The notes under the pieces were generated by a model that searched no databases, was not told where the DNA came from, and saw nothing but the letters and a program-made list of their open reading frames with translations. Below, one piece after another: positions 61,150-61,795 of a DNA stretch of 61,795 nt. Origin of the DNA: Pelomyxa schiedti (taxonomy: Eukaryota; Evosea; Pelobiontida; Pelomyxidae); assembly GCA_020536535.1 (NCBI GenBank), contig JAHLWZ010000881.1, positions 1 through 61,795 on the forward strand. The letters run 5' to 3'. The position numbers were made by a program, and so were the translations under genes. The stretch's first letter is position 1. The number at the start of each line of letters is the position of its first letter.

Positions 61150-61522
61150 GTGACTAAATACTCCTGCAAGCTTTTATTTCTGAAGCTATCCCCCAACCTC
61201 GGCACCGTGAGTGGGGTTCTTTGCTCAACATGGTTTGCTCCCTAACTAAAAATTTCCACCATGCAAAAAAAAAAAAAAAGCTCTGGTTCCAAGTAAAAAA
61301 CATCTTTTTTTTTTAATCCTTGGTTATTATGTGGAGAAGTTGGTAGTACTATGAAAGTCACCACTTGGCGGAATAAAAAAAACACCAGACCGCTGATCCT
61401 GAGCGACGATAACGAAAATGACAGCGTTCCGGTCTGTTGATTATTTTATTCAGCCACTTGCATCTGAGTTTTTGTTGAACCATCAGTTTCACCAAACAAA
61501 CGATCAAGCGGTACGAAAACAC
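61149..61522. promoter_or_regulatory. Intergenic and promoter region with element copy B
   Basis: 374 bp between the 4E-BP gene and the next start. It holds A-tracts near 61263 and the second copy of the duplicated stem-loop element (61366-61451), about 70 nt before the start codon. No exon seen. Confidence 0.45.
61366..61451 (+). repeat. Duplicated upstream element, copy B
   Basis: Longer version of the element at 58197-58260: TGGCGGAATA, CAGACCG, GATCCTGAGCGACGATAACG, CGGTCTG and TTGATTATTTTATTCA. The 7-bp stem is perfect, with a 38-nt loop. The copies differ mainly by about 16-20 extra bases in the loop. Confidence 0.7.
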
Positions 61523-61795
61523 ATGTCGTACATGACGGTGCAGCCCTACTACGGGCAGCAATACGTGCCACAACAGCAGCCCCCGGCCTATCCCCAGCAG
61601 CAGTACTCCCCGCTGTATCAGTCCCAGCCACCCCCCAACAACAGCAGGGTAATGTACTCGCAGCCCCCTCCCCCGCCCCCACAGTACGGCCTGGGCTCCT
61701 CCCAGACCCTCTCCTTCTCCTACCAATCTGGGCCCCCTCCTCCCCAACAGCAGCAGCCGCAGCAGCAGCAGGCCTACCAGCCACAGTACCAGCCC
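61523..61795 (+). CDS. Partial gene, Pro/Gln/Tyr-rich protein (N-terminus)
   Basis: ATG at 61523 opens a frame that stays open to the window end (91 codons). The sequence is low-complexity Tyr/Gln/Pro (MSYMTVQPYYGQQYVPQQQ, with PPPPP and QQQQ runs), a prion-like composition seen at the start of RNA-binding proteins, TFG-like proteins and translation factors. No domain is reached before the edge, so the identity is open. It is GC-rich like other first exons here. Confidence 0.7.
   Translation, partial: MSYMTVQPYYGQQYVPQQQPPAYPQQQYSPLYQSQPPPNNSRVMYSQPPPPPPQYGLGSSQTLSFSYQSGPPPPQQQQPQQQQAYQPQYQP

Noticed and set aside
1-61795. CRISPR arrays, insertion sequences, viral genes or bacterial operons
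   Set aside because: No regularly spaced repeats, transposase or capsid-type proteins seen; even the bacterial-type genes carry local-style introns.

Overview
Eukaryotic nuclear DNA from a compact, intron-rich genome. About two dozen protein genes lie on both strands, often as divergent pairs 170-450 bp apart. Introns are mostly 40-65 nt, with GTATG/GTAAG/GTTTG donors and YAG or AAG acceptors, and the genetic code is standard. I see no rRNA, tRNA, CRISPR array, insertion sequence or prokaryotic operon. The gene content fits an amoebozoan, and an anaerobic archamoeba (Pelomyxa/Mastigamoeba type) is my best guess. The reasons are a TmcB-like multi-pass PAS/adenylyl cyclase, a three-RRM Mei2-like protein, BRSK-like kinase and BAR-PH-ArfGAP genes, together with anaerobe-type genes: a giant 2-hydroxyacyl-CoA dehydratase activase, a flavodoxin and a BFD-type [2Fe-2S] protein. 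The taxonomy is inference.

Layout. 1-6.7 kb: partial membrane-protein gene (-), a Cys-rich type I membrane protein (+), a 13-IQ-motif protein (+) and a TPR protein (+). 6.8-16.7 kb: TFIP11/Ntr1 splicing factor (-), a secreted BNR/Ycf48-like protein (+) and the 1,687-residue activase (-). 17-22.9 kb: a 21-exon gene that reads as an RCC1/F-box/ARF fusion (+), an F-box/Tmemb_185A fusion (+) and ribosomal protein uL14 (RPL23, -). 23.6-31 kb: an unknown gene (-) and a DIS3-family exosome nuclease (-). 31.2-35 kb: a NADAR-domain protein (+), a small unknown protein (+) and a choline/ethanolamine phosphotransferase (-). 35.4-42.7 kb: TmcB-like adenylyl cyclase (+) and BFD-like ferredoxin (+). 42.9-53.9 kb: BRSK-like kinase (-), BAR-PH-ArfGAP-ankyrin protein (+), a disordered multi-pass membrane protein (-) and a WD40 protein (+). 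54-61.8 kb: Mei2-like RNA-binding protein (-), EF-hand protein (+), flavodoxin (+), an eIF4E-binding protein (4E-BP, +) and the start of a Pro/Gln-rich protein (+).

Themes. RNA handling and translation control: TFIP11, uL14, DIS3, Mei2 and 4E-BP. ARF and ubiquitin-type signalling: an ARF-like domain with altered P-loop and switch II residues, an ArfGAP and two F-box proteins. Anaerobic redox chemistry: activase, flavodoxin and BFD. Gene models were assembled by hand from splice signals and reading-frame continuity. Where exon lengths sum to a multiple of three I say so; elsewhere boundaries are approximate.
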